Below, one piece after another: positions 25,517 to 33,133 of a stretch of 64,000 bases of DNA. Positions within the stretch are counted from its first letter, which is position 1. The number at the start of each line of letters is the position of its first letter. The notes below the pieces were generated by a model. That model was given only the letters and a program-made list of their open reading frames with translations. It was not told where the DNA came from and searched no databases. Origin of the DNA: Alteraurantiacibacter hainanensis. Lineage in GTDB: Bacteria > Pseudomonadota > Alphaproteobacteria > Sphingomonadales > Sphingomonadaceae. The translations under genes were made by a program, and so were the position numbers. Where the stretch lies: assembly GCF_036321025.1 (NCBI RefSeq), contig NZ_JAZAPB010000001.1:744001-808000 (forward strand), in the 5' to 3' direction.

Positions 25517-26841
25517 CGGGCGTCTCCCAGCATGCGCGCTTCGCGTTCGAGAACGTGGGTGTTGGTCTGCGGATTGCCCGCGCCGTAGCCTCCTGTGGCC
25601 ATCAGCAGGTCCTCCGGATCGGAGCTGTCGTAGAGCAGTTCGCCCATTACCCAGGTTTCCGCAACGTCGGTATAGACCGACAGCGGATCGCCGGTGAGCA
25701 CGACGATATCGGCCATCTTGCCGACTTCCAGGCTGCCCACGTGTTCGTCCAGGCCCAGCTGCACCGCGCCGTTGATGGTGATCGCGCGCAGGGCGCCTTC
25801 GCGGCTCATGCCCGCACGCACCGCGATGCCGGCCTGGCGGAACATCATCCGGCTATCGACGATGTTGTCGTCCGAATGCAGCGAGACAAACACGCCCGCC
25901 TGTTCCAGCCGGGCGGCGGTGTCGATATCGGCCTCGGCCGCTTCCAGCTTGCCGCCGGGGCTGTCGATCAGGATGGCGGAGACGGGCACGCCCGCCGCGG
26001 CAATCTCGCCGGCCACCTGCCCGCTTTCGATGCCGTGCTGGATCAGCATGTCGAACCCGAACTCGCGGTGCAGGCGCAGCGCGGTCATGATGTCGTCGCT
26101 GCGGTGGGTGTGGAAGTGCACCAGGCGGGTGCCGTCCAGCACCTCGCACATGGCATCCATCCCGAGGTCGCGCGGAGAGCGGTCGCCCTCGCAGTATTCC
26201 TGCGCGGCGACGAAGTGCGAGCGCACCATGGCGGCGCTGCGCGCACGGGTGGAGGGAAAGGCGGTGCTTTCGCGCAGGGGATTGGTGCCGTTGGCCATCT
26301 TCATCCCGCCCAGCACGTTGCCGTCCTCGTCCATCCAGGCATAGTCCTCGATGGTGTTGCCGTCGGCCAGGTGCATGTAGAAGGTCTGCCCGCTCATCAG
26401 ATAGCCCGAACCCGGCATGATGTTGGCGGTGGTGACGCCACCCGAACGGGCGCGGTTGATGGAACTGTCGCGCACGTTGATCGAATCGAGCGCGCGCACG
26501 TCCGGCTGGATCGCGGCGGAGCTGTCGGCCCCGGAAACCTGCCCGATATGCGAGTGGGTATCGACGATGCCCGGCAGGATCACCATGCCCGTGGCATCGC
26601 GCCGCTCGGCATCGGCGGGGACGGCCACGTCCGCGCCCACGGCCACGATCTCGCCGCCCTGAATAACCAGCGTACCGCCTTCTATCGCACCAAGGCCACT
26701 ATTGCCTGCCATGGTGTAAATGGTGGCATTTTCGAAGGCGATGGGCCGATCCTGGGCCAAGGCCTGCGAGCCGAGGGCCGATGCCGACAGCGCGGCCGCC
26801 ATGGCGGTGACGGCCATGGCCGCGCGTTTCAACGAATGCAT
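25513..26841 (-). CDS. Secreted amidohydrolase
   Basis: 442 residues from ATG 26841, which has AAGGGGA upstream and starts a signal peptide (ends QALAQ, residue 30); a longer frame upstream is not credible. The TIM-barrel amidohydrolase metal motif HSH is intact at H96 and H98 (LPGIVDTHSHIG). A second histidine cluster, HFHTHRSDD, follows in the middle of the barrel. The C-terminal SLEVGKMADIVVLTGDP is the family end motif. Related enzymes hydrolyse cyclic amides or X-Pro peptides. It is paired with the HST-type paralogue downstream. Substrate unknown. Confidence 0.87.
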   Translation of the reverse strand: MHSLKRAAMAVTAMAAALSASALGSQALAQDRPIAFENATIYTMAGNSGLGAIEGGTLVIQGGEIVAVGADVAVPADAERRDATGMVILPGIVDTHSHIGQVSGADSSAAIQPDVRALDSINVRDSSINRARSGGVTTANIMPGSGYLMSGQTFYMHLADGNTIEDYAWMDEDGNVLGGMKMANGTNPLRESTAFPSTRARSAAMVRSHFVAAQEYCEGDRSPRDLGMDAMCEVLDGTRLVHFHTHRSDDIMTALRLHREFGFDMLIQHGIESGQVAGEIAAAGVPVSAILIDSPGGKLEAAEADIDTAARLEQAGVFVSLHSDDNIVDSRMMFRQAGIAVRAGMSREGALRAITINGAVQLGLDEHVGSLEVGKMADIVVLTGDPLSVYTDVAETWVMGELLYDSSDPEDLLMATGGYGAGNPQTNTHVLEREARMLGDAR

Positions 26842-26896
26842 GAAAGTCCCCTTTTCGTTGCAGCGGAGACTAACGCCGGAAAAGGTGCGCGCAAGC

Positions 26897-27643
26897 CTAT
26901 TCGGCGGCGGAATATTCCAGCGCGAAGGAAGGATCGCATTCGTAGGGATAGACATGCTGCCCTTCGCGCTTTTCCCACTCGATCCAGCGGACACCGGCGT
27001 TGGTTATCATCGCCGGATCGGAAAACCACTGCGTGGCTACCAGCCGCCCGCTCTCGTCATCCAGGCGATAGCGTTCGACCATGCGCAGGTCCTCGGAATG
27101 ATCGAGGCCGTTGTTGGTGATGGTGCTGGGCGTGATGTGGCTCGTCTCGATCACCAGGTCGCCGCCCTCCCAGTGCCCGGTGGAGAAGCCCATCTTGGAA
27201 TGTGGGTAATTGTCCGGCGCCTCCCGGCCGTCCATGAACACCAGCCGCACCTGATCGAAATATTCGTAGCGGATCACCACCAGTTCGTCGGTCTGGTGGA
27301 TCTCGAACGGGAACGGGCCTTGCAGCGCGTAGACGATGCTGGGCGGCAGGCAGACGCGCGACAGGGTCATCTCGTCTTCCGGCTGCCAGTCCTCGGCTCG
27401 GGCGAGGGCCTCTTCCGTCGGCTCCAGCCCGCCGTATTCGCCGCGCGGAAATTCCACCACGCCGGTGTCCTCCACCAGCACGGTTCCCTCGGGCAGTCTC
27501 TCCAGCATGTCGGGCGCCGGCTCTCCCAGGTCGAAGACGGGGCCCCAGAACCCCGTAAGGTCGGGCGGCGCGTCCTGCCCCTGTGCGGGAACGGCAAGCA
27601 GCAGCGCGGCGGTAGCGGCGGCAGTCAGTCGCATGGATGCCAT
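26897..27643 (-). CDS. Secreted hypothetical protein
   Basis: About 248 residues from ATG 27643, overlapping the DUF6152 stop by one base (TGATG). The signal peptide ends PAQGQ. Mature features seen are DLTGFWGPVFD near the start, a conserved proline CLPPSIVY, and GFSTGHWEGGDLVIETSHI in the C-terminal half. This last motif is shared by a widespread family of uncharacterised proteobacterial exported proteins. No catalytic motif was recognised. It is co-transcribed with DUF6152 and the amidohydrolase pair. Confidence 0.78.
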   Translation of the reverse strand: MASMRLTAAATAALLLAVPAQGQDAPPDLTGFWGPVFDLGEPAPDMLERLPEGTVLVEDTGVVEFPRGEYGGLEPTEEALARAEDWQPEDEMTLSRVCLPPSIVYALQGPFPFEIHQTDELVVIRYEYFDQVRLVFMDGREAPDNYPHSKMGFSTGHWEGGDLVIETSHITPSTITNNGLDHSEDLRMVERYRLDDESGRLVATQWFSDPAMITNAGVRWIEWEKREGQHVYPYECDPSFALEYSAAE

Positions 27644-28026
27644 CAATCGTCGTTCTGGCCGAAAGGCGCGTTGCCGATCAGCGCGCCGCCGGCATCGCGC
27701 GCCGATTGCAGGCGAATGTAGCGCCGGCCGTCGCGCGCGCGCCAGCCGGTCAGCGTCACGGTTTCTCCGGGTCTCAGGCTGGACCTGTCCCAGCCGCGTC
27801 GGCGCAGCACGACGGGCGCATTGGTTTCAGCGCGCCATTCCTGGCCGTCGACATCCAGCACCACGGTGCCGTGCGGATTGGTGAAGCGGAAGGAGGTGAC
27901 CGTCCCTTCCAGCGATACGGTATCCTCCGGGTCGAAATAGACCGCGAAGGAATGGTGGGCAAAGGCCGGGATGGCCAGCGCCAGGCCCAAAGCCGTGATG
28001 GGCGCGATAAATGCCGCGATACGCAT
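27643..28026 (-). CDS. DUF6152 family exported protein
   Basis: 127 residues from ATG 28026, which begins a signal peptide cleaved near IPAFA and leaves the characteristic AHHSFAVYFDPE. The rest forms a small beta-rich domain (VSLEGTVTSFRFTNPHG, PGETVTLTGWRARDG) like an OB-type fold. The HH pair at the mature N-terminus could bind metal. DUF6152 has no known function. The gene leads the secreted-protein operon and is 65 bp downstream of the alkB-like gene on the same strand. Confidence 0.82.
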   Translation of the reverse strand: MRIAAFIAPITALGLALAIPAFAHHSFAVYFDPEDTVSLEGTVTSFRFTNPHGTVVLDVDGQEWRAETNAPVVLRRRGWDRSSLRPGETVTLTGWRARDGRRYIRLQSARDAGGALIGNAPFGQNDD

Positions 28027-28091
28027 GATTTCTCCTTCCCGCAGCCAGCATGCCGCGAAATCGCGGAGGGGTCCAGCCGTCTTTGGGGGAG

Positions 28092-28667
28092 TCAACGCAA
28101 GCTGCGGAAGGTGATCGACCAGCGCGGCTGGTCCATCGGCGTTATCGAATGTTCCCACTCATCGCGCACCTCGTCCGCCAGCAGGTAGGCGGCGCGCGGA
28201 GCCAGTGGCACGGCGCGGCGTTCGAATCCGTTCTCCCCGCGTCGACGGCGCAGGCGCAAGGTGGCTGGCGCGCCAAGCGAAAGGCCCACTACGGTGTCGT
28301 ACTGCGGGCGATCCCGATGCCAGCCAATGCCCGCGCCGGGATCGTAACGGATCAGCAGCGCCTGCTGCAGTGCCTGCGGCGACAGCCCCAGTTGCGGAGC
28401 CAGCCTTTCGCGCAGGTCCAGCAGCCATTCGGGTAGCGGCGGCGCGGGCGAGGTGCGGCCGCGCTGGAAATCGTAGGCGGAGCCGTAGTAGGCGGTCAGC
28501 CGCTTGCCGGTCCATTGGCCGAAGCGGAACGGTTCCAGCGGCGCGGCGTCGATCCGCGCGATCAGCGACTTCTCAATCGCGAGTGAGATCGCATCGGGCA
28601 CCAGCCGCAGGCCCGGGACGGGCGGCGACGCGGGGGCATCGGGAAACAGGTCTATCTGCGCAGTCAT
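28092..28667 (-). CDS. AlkB-like 2-oxoglutarate/Fe(II) dioxygenase
   Basis: 191-residue dioxygenase of the AlkB family, which oxidatively removes alkyl lesions from nucleic acids. The iron ligands H117 and D119 (GWHRDRPQ) and H173 (EWEHSI) and the 2-oxoglutarate arginine R182 in RWSITFRSL are all present. Length fits the short ABH-type proteins more than classical AlkB. It is divergent from yjbQ with only 20 bp between start codons. Confidence 0.9.
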   Translation of the reverse strand: MTAQIDLFPDAPASPPVPGLRLVPDAISLAIEKSLIARIDAAPLEPFRFGQWTGKRLTAYYGSAYDFQRGRTSPAPPLPEWLLDLRERLAPQLGLSPQALQQALLIRYDPGAGIGWHRDRPQYDTVVGLSLGAPATLRLRRRRGENGFERRAVPLAPRAAYLLADEVRDEWEHSITPMDQPRWSITFRSLR

Positions 28668-28672
28668 GCGTC

Positions 28673-28682
28673 CCTATATAGG
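28673..28682. promoter_or_regulatory. Palindrome carrying the Shine-Dalgarno of two divergent genes
   Basis: CCTATATAGG sits in the 20-bp gap between the alkB-like and yjbQ start codons. Read rightward it gives TATAGGAAGCC before the yjbQ ATG; read leftward it gives TATAGGGACGC before the alkB-like ATG. Each half supplies the ribosome-binding purines, so the promoters must lie inside the opposite coding sequences. Confidence 0.55.
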
Positions 28683-28687
28683 AAGCC

Positions 28688-29104
28688 ATGCAACACGATC
28701 AGCACCGCTTCACCATCCAGACCGACGGCCAGGCCCTGTACGAATTTACCGACGAGGTGGCGGGTTGGCTCGACCAGACAGGCATCGAGACCGGCCTTGT
28801 CACGCTGTTCTGTCGCCACACCTCAGCCAGCCTGCTCATCAACGAGAACGCAGCGCCCGCCGTGCAGCGCGATCTGCTGCGCTGGCTTGACCGGGCCGTG
28901 CCCGAAGGCAGCCAGTACGAGCACGACAGCGAAGGCCCGGACGACATGCCCGCGCATATCCGCACCATGCTGACGGGCGCCTCGCTCAGCGTGCCTGTTG
29001 CGAACGGGCGCATGCTGCTGGGCACCTGGCAGGGCCTCTACCTCGCCGAACACCGCCGCGCACCGCACCGGCGCGAGATCGTGGCACATATTGTCGGCGC
29101 CTAG
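28688..29104 (+). CDS. YjbQ/UPF0047 family protein
   Basis: 138-residue protein of the secondary thiamine-phosphate synthase enzyme family, a small trimeric beta/alpha protein. Visible family marks are LVTLFCRHTSASLLINEN and the C-terminal GTWQGLYLAEHRRAPHRRE. E. coli YjbQ shows weak thiamine phosphate synthase activity; the physiological role is unclear. Its last 4 bases overlap the end of the convergent gene. Confidence 0.93.
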   Translation: MQHDQHRFTIQTDGQALYEFTDEVAGWLDQTGIETGLVTLFCRHTSASLLINENAAPAVQRDLLRWLDRAVPEGSQYEHDSEGPDDMPAHIRTMLTGASLSVPVANGRMLLGTWQGLYLAEHRRAPHRREIVAHIVGA

Positions 29105-30642
29105 CGCGCGCGGCTTCCCGCCAGATCTGCACGGCGAATGGCCAGACGCGGGGTAAATCGCTCCGGGATTTGCCGCACGCGCTTCTCGAAGGCAGAGACA
29201 AGCTCGGGATGGGTGTCGAGCAGATCGTGCACCCTGGGTAGCAAGCCAGGCAAATGGAAGAAGCCGAAGGTTTGCGGCTGATAGGCATCGGTGATCTTCT
29301 CGTATCGATCATCGTCGGCAAGCACTTCAGCCACCAATCCTGCCGACTCATCTTCGAGCCCCGCGCAAAGAAGAGCGTCGGCGGCGACGCCGGGATGTTC
29401 GGCGGCATTTTCGCGGAGGAATTCGAGCTCGACGGCCGCGTCCTCCCCGCGATCGAGCGCCGATAGCGTGCACAACTGCGTGCCAGCCACCAGCATACGT
29501 GCATAGGTAGTGCCCTCGGTGGTGGCGATCTCGCGCGCCAAGGCATTGGCTTCCAGCGCCTCGTCCCAGCGACCAAGCCGGGCCAGGCGAATGGCGCGGT
29601 TGATAACGAAATTGACGACCCACAGGTTCTCCTTGGGGTCGTAGCTCGCCAGTCGATCGAACACGGCGTCGGCCTCTTCCTCGCGGCCCAGCGTATCAAG
29701 CGAGTAGCCTTCTATGTTCATGGCCCAGGCCTCGCCCTCTGCGATGCCATCATCGCGATGGTCGATGGTGGTGCGTGAAAGGGCGACAGCCTCCTCGAAG
29801 CGGCCATCCATGTAGAGCGCACGCACGGCATCGCCGAAGAGATCGCGATCAGTCGGATCGGCTTCGAGTTGCGCGGCAGTCCAGTCGACATAGGCGCCGC
29901 TCACATTCGCCAAGTTTTCGCCCGCTCGGGCTTCGATCTGCGGCCACAGAGAGGCGAGTTCGCGGTCGGCCAGCATCACTGCATAGTCGTTCGGCAGGCG
30001 AATATGATCCAGCAGGTCGAGCGCGATCTCCGGGCGATCGTCCCGGGCCGCGCGATTCAGCGCCCGTGTGGCAAGCGAACTGTGCAGCACCGGGTCGAGC
30101 CTCTCGAACAGACCGCCTTCGTAAATTTCGAGGGCGAGCAAGTCGAATTCGTCGCTGCGCCCGGTGGAGCTCATCGTGCGGGAAAACGCCCAGACGCTTT
30201 CGGGTGGCAAGGCCGTCAGCCCAGCCCCCGAGGTGTCCGTCATGAGATTGGTGAAGCGCAGGAGGGCGGCATCTGCCTCGTCCAGTTCTTCGTAAAGAGC
30301 GAATGCCATCGCATCGAAGGCGGGCATTGGCTGGCGGCGTTCCAGGGCCTGAAGCGCGTCCATGGCGCGGCGATATTCCCCCTGCTGCGTTGCGCACAGC
30401 AGTTTGGCGATCTGGGTCGCTGCGTCCGCCATGTCGGGCGGACTGATTTCGCGTCGGGATATCTCGGCGACCAGCGCCCTGCCGAAATCGCAAGGTTCGT
30501 TCATCCAGCGATCGCCGCCAAGCTGCTCGAGCAAAGCGTCGTCCGCGAGCTTCGACAGGTCCGCTTCCTGTGCAACCGCCGGCTGCGGCAGGACGGCCAG
30601 CCACAGGGCCGCGCCCGCAAAGACATTAATGCTCAATTTCAT
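29101..30642 (-). CDS. Secreted helical-repeat (TPR-like) hypothetical protein
   Basis: 513 residues with a signal peptide (1-24, ends PAVAQ). The rest is alanine/leucine-rich and helical, with TPR-like stretches such as DAVRALYMDGRFEEAVALS and RAIRLARLGRWDEALEANAL in the middle. No enzymatic motif was found. It is probably a periplasmic scaffold-type protein, but no specific role can be given. Slightly lower GC than its neighbours. It is divergent from the transglutaminase gene. Confidence 0.75.
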   Translation of the reverse strand: MKLSINVFAGAALWLAVLPQPAVAQEADLSKLADDALLEQLGGDRWMNEPCDFGRALVAEISRREISPPDMADAATQIAKLLCATQQGEYRRAMDALQALERRQPMPAFDAMAFALYEELDEADAALLRFTNLMTDTSGAGLTALPPESVWAFSRTMSSTGRSDEFDLLALEIYEGGLFERLDPVLHSSLATRALNRAARDDRPEIALDLLDHIRLPNDYAVMLADRELASLWPQIEARAGENLANVSGAYVDWTAAQLEADPTDRDLFGDAVRALYMDGRFEEAVALSRTTIDHRDDGIAEGEAWAMNIEGYSLDTLGREEEADAVFDRLASYDPKENLWVVNFVINRAIRLARLGRWDEALEANALAREIATTEGTTYARMLVAGTQLCTLSALDRGEDAAVELEFLRENAAEHPGVAADALLCAGLEDESAGLVAEVLADDDRYEKITDAYQPQTFGFFHLPGLLPRVHDLLDTHPELVSAFEKRVRQIPERFTPRLAIRRADLAGSRAR

Positions 30643-30750
30643 GGACTTGCCCTCCCCTTCCGCCTTGCATGCCGATTGTCGCCAGAGCTGACCAGCATTT
30701 TGTCGGATTTTGGCAGAAACTTACCGACGCTCCACTCGTTCGCCCCGCAT

Positions 30751-31551
30751 ATGCCAATCGATATCTCCGCCAACTTTGCGTTTCACCTCGACCAGCCGAC
30801 AGACCTGCTCCTGCAGTTCGAGGCCGCGGCGATCCCCGAACAGAAGATCCTCTCCAGCGACACGCAGCTGTCGCCGGCCATGCACACGGCACGCGTGCCC
30901 GCCCACAACAGCGTGGGCGAACGCATCTGGGTGCGCGCGCAGGGCGACTACAGCGTGGAATACACCGCGCGGGTAGAGGTCGAGCGGATGGTGCCTGACC
31001 TTGCCGGCCTGAAGCGCATGGACCCGCACGACCTGCCGGGCGAGGCGGTCGAGTACCTGTTCGATTCCCGCTACTGCCAGGCGGAACGGATGCAGAGCTT
31101 CATCGCCGACCGCTTCGGCCACCTGTCCGGCGGCGAGCAGATCGTCGCCATGTGCGACTGGATGGCGGACAATTTCCACTACGAACCCGGCGCATCCGAC
31201 GCCACGACCACCGCCCTCGACACTTTCGTGGAACGGCGCGGAATCTGCCGCGACTACGCGCACGTGATGATCTGCTTCGCCCGCGCCTCCACCATTCCTG
31301 CCCGCTACGTCAGCTGCTATGCGCCCGGGGTGGAGCCGCCCGATTTCCATGCCGTGGCGGAAGTGTTCCTGAACGATCCCACCACGCCCGGCGGCGGCGC
31401 GTGGTACATCGTCGATGCCACCCGCATGGCCGAATCGGATCGTACCGCGAAGATCGGCATCGGCCGTGATGCCGCCGACGTGTCCTTCCTCACCACCTTC
31501 GGCTTGTCCAAGTTCAAGGACTGCAGTGTATCGGTGAGCGAAAGCGATTAG
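30751..31551 (+). CDS. Transglutaminase-like family protein
   Basis: 266 residues from ATG 30751 (the long frame upstream is antisense to another gene). An N-terminal beta domain (about 1-115) precedes a transglutaminase core with the catalytic triad C166 (RRGICRDYAH), H200 (PDFHAVAEVF) and D222 (YIVDATRMA). There is no signal peptide, so it is probably cytoplasmic. Members of this bacterial family act as proteases or in peptide modification; the substrate is unknown. The following gap contains the zwf operon promoter. Confidence 0.9.
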   Translation: MPIDISANFAFHLDQPTDLLLQFEAAAIPEQKILSSDTQLSPAMHTARVPAHNSVGERIWVRAQGDYSVEYTARVEVERMVPDLAGLKRMDPHDLPGEAVEYLFDSRYCQAERMQSFIADRFGHLSGGEQIVAMCDWMADNFHYEPGASDATTTALDTFVERRGICRDYAHVMICFARASTIPARYVSCYAPGVEPPDFHAVAEVFLNDPTTPGGGAWYIVDATRMAESDRTAKIGIGRDAADVSFLTTFGLSKFKDCSVSVSESD

Positions 31552-31562
31552 ACCGGCAAAGT

Positions 31563-31590
31563 TATAATTCGCTTCTTGTGAACGTTCACA
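31563..31590 (+). promoter_or_regulatory. zwf operon promoter with LacI-type operator
   Basis: A perfect TATAAT lies at 31563-31568 and is followed at 31577-31590 by the 14-base perfect palindrome TGTGAACGTTCACA. With a central CG this matches the general form of LacI/GalR-family operators. The operator would cover the transcription start, as expected for a repressor. No good -35 hexamer is seen at standard spacing. The zwf start codon is 112 bp downstream. Confidence 0.7.
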
Positions 31591-31702
31591 GGATAACCTA
31601 GACAGCGCGGCGGGCAAGGAAAACGAATGTTAATGTTGCGACGCAGCATGGAGGGACGTTAGAACTGGCCCCGATATCCTGCACGCAGACCACGGAGACC
31701 GC

Positions 31703-33133
31703 GTGAGCACCAAGGCACAAACGCTCATTCTTTTCGGCGCCACGGGCGACCTGTCGCGGCGCATGCTGCTGCCGTCCCTCTGCGCGCTGGACGCGGAAGA
31801 CCTGCTCCCCTCCGAACTGGAAATCATCGGCACCGCCCGCTCGGAACTGACCAACAACGAGTTCCGCAGCTTTGCGCGCGAGGCGATCGAGAAGTTCCTT
31901 CCGGCAGAGCGCCGCGGCGGAATGGCGGATTTCCTCAACCGGCTGCGCTACAGCCAGATGGATGTGACCACGCCCGAAGGCTACGCCGAACTGGCCGAGA
32001 AAGTGGGCAAGGATCGCGAGATCGCCATCTTCCTGTCGACCGCTCCCAGCCTGTTCAAGCAGACGATCGAAGGGCTGGCCACGCACGGGCTGGCCGACGA
32101 TCGCTCCCGCATCTGCCTGGAAAAGCCGCTGGGCACGGATCTGGAAAGCAGCTGCACCATCAACGATGCGGTGGCGGGCGCATTCCCGGAAAGCCGCATC
32201 TTCCGCATCGATCACTACCTCGGCAAGGAGACGGTGCAGAACCTTATCGCCCTGCGCTTTGCCAACATCCTGTTCGAGCCGCTGTGGAACTCGCAGCACA
32301 TCGACCACGTGCAGATCACGGTGGCGGAGACGGTGGGCCTGGAAAGCCGGGTGGATTTCTATGACGGCGCGGGCGCGCTGCGCGACATGGTGCAGAACCA
32401 CATGCTGCAACTGCTGGCGCTGGTGGCGATGGAGCCGCCCAGCAGCTTCGATGCCGGCGCCGTGCGCGACGAGAAGGTGAAGGTGCTGCGCGCCCTGCGC
32501 GGCCTGACCGACGAGGAGAGCGTGACCGGCCAGTATCGCGGCGGGGCCTCCAACGGCGAGATCGTCCCCGGCTATGACGAGGAACTGGGCCGCGAAAGCG
32601 ATACCGAGACATTCGTCGCGCTGAAGGCGCATATCGACAACTGGCGTTGGCAGGGCGTGCCCTTCTACATGCGCACCGGCAAGCGTCTGCCCGAGCGCGT
32701 GACCGAGATCATCGTCAATTTCCGCAGCGTGCCCCACTCGATCTTTCCCGACGCGAGGCTGAAGCCCAACAGGCTTGTGATCGGCATCCAGCCCGAGGAA
32801 AACATCTCGCTGTCGATGATGGCCAAGGTGCCCGGCATCGAGCACGAGGGGATGACCCTGCGAGAAGTGCCGCTCGACATCCGCATGCCCGACGCCTTTA
32901 CCGGCAAGCACAAGCGCATCGCCTACGAACGCCTGCTGCTGGACCTGATCGGCGGCGACCAGACGCTGTTCGTGCGCCGCGACGAGGTGGAGGCGCAGTG
33001 GAAATGGATCGACGCGATCCGCGCGGGCTGGGAAGCGGAGGGCAAGACGCCCAAGACCTACAACGCCGGAAGCTGGGGCCCCAGTGCGGCCATCGCCCTG
33101 GCCGAACGTGACGGAGTAAGCTGGCATGAGTAG
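31703..33133 (+). CDS. zwf: Glucose-6-phosphate dehydrogenase
   Basis: 476 residues starting at GTG 31703. Oxidises glucose 6-phosphate to 6-phosphogluconolactone with NADP+ or NAD+, the first step of the Entner-Doudoroff and oxidative pentose phosphate routes. The nucleotide-binding loop FGATGDLSRRML is at residues 11-22 and the active-site motif RIDHYLGKE at 168-176, with catalytic H171 region and substrate lysine K175. EKPLG (140-144) is also conserved. It is the first gene of zwf-edd-glk-eda-ppc-like and overlaps edd by 8 bp. No pgl gene for the lactone is visible here. Confidence 0.98.
   Translation: MSTKAQTLILFGATGDLSRRMLLPSLCALDAEDLLPSELEIIGTARSELTNNEFRSFAREAIEKFLPAERRGGMADFLNRLRYSQMDVTTPEGYAELAEKVGKDREIAIFLSTAPSLFKQTIEGLATHGLADDRSRICLEKPLGTDLESSCTINDAVAGAFPESRIFRIDHYLGKETVQNLIALRFANILFEPLWNSQHIDHVQITVAETVGLESRVDFYDGAGALRDMVQNHMLQLLALVAMEPPSSFDAGAVRDEKVKVLRALRGLTDEESVTGQYRGGASNGEIVPGYDEELGRESDTETFVALKAHIDNWRWQGVPFYMRTGKRLPERVTEIIVNFRSVPHSIFPDARLKPNRLVIGIQPEENISLSMMAKVPGIEHEGMTLREVPLDIRMPDAFTGKHKRIAYERLLLDLIGGDQTLFVRRDEVEAQWKWIDAIRAGWEAEGKTPKTYNAGSWGPSAAIALAERDGVSWHE

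Noticed and set aside
33126..33133. Apparent frameshift where zwf and edd overlap
   Set aside because: Both proteins have complete, typical ends; this is a normal 8-bp gene overlap.
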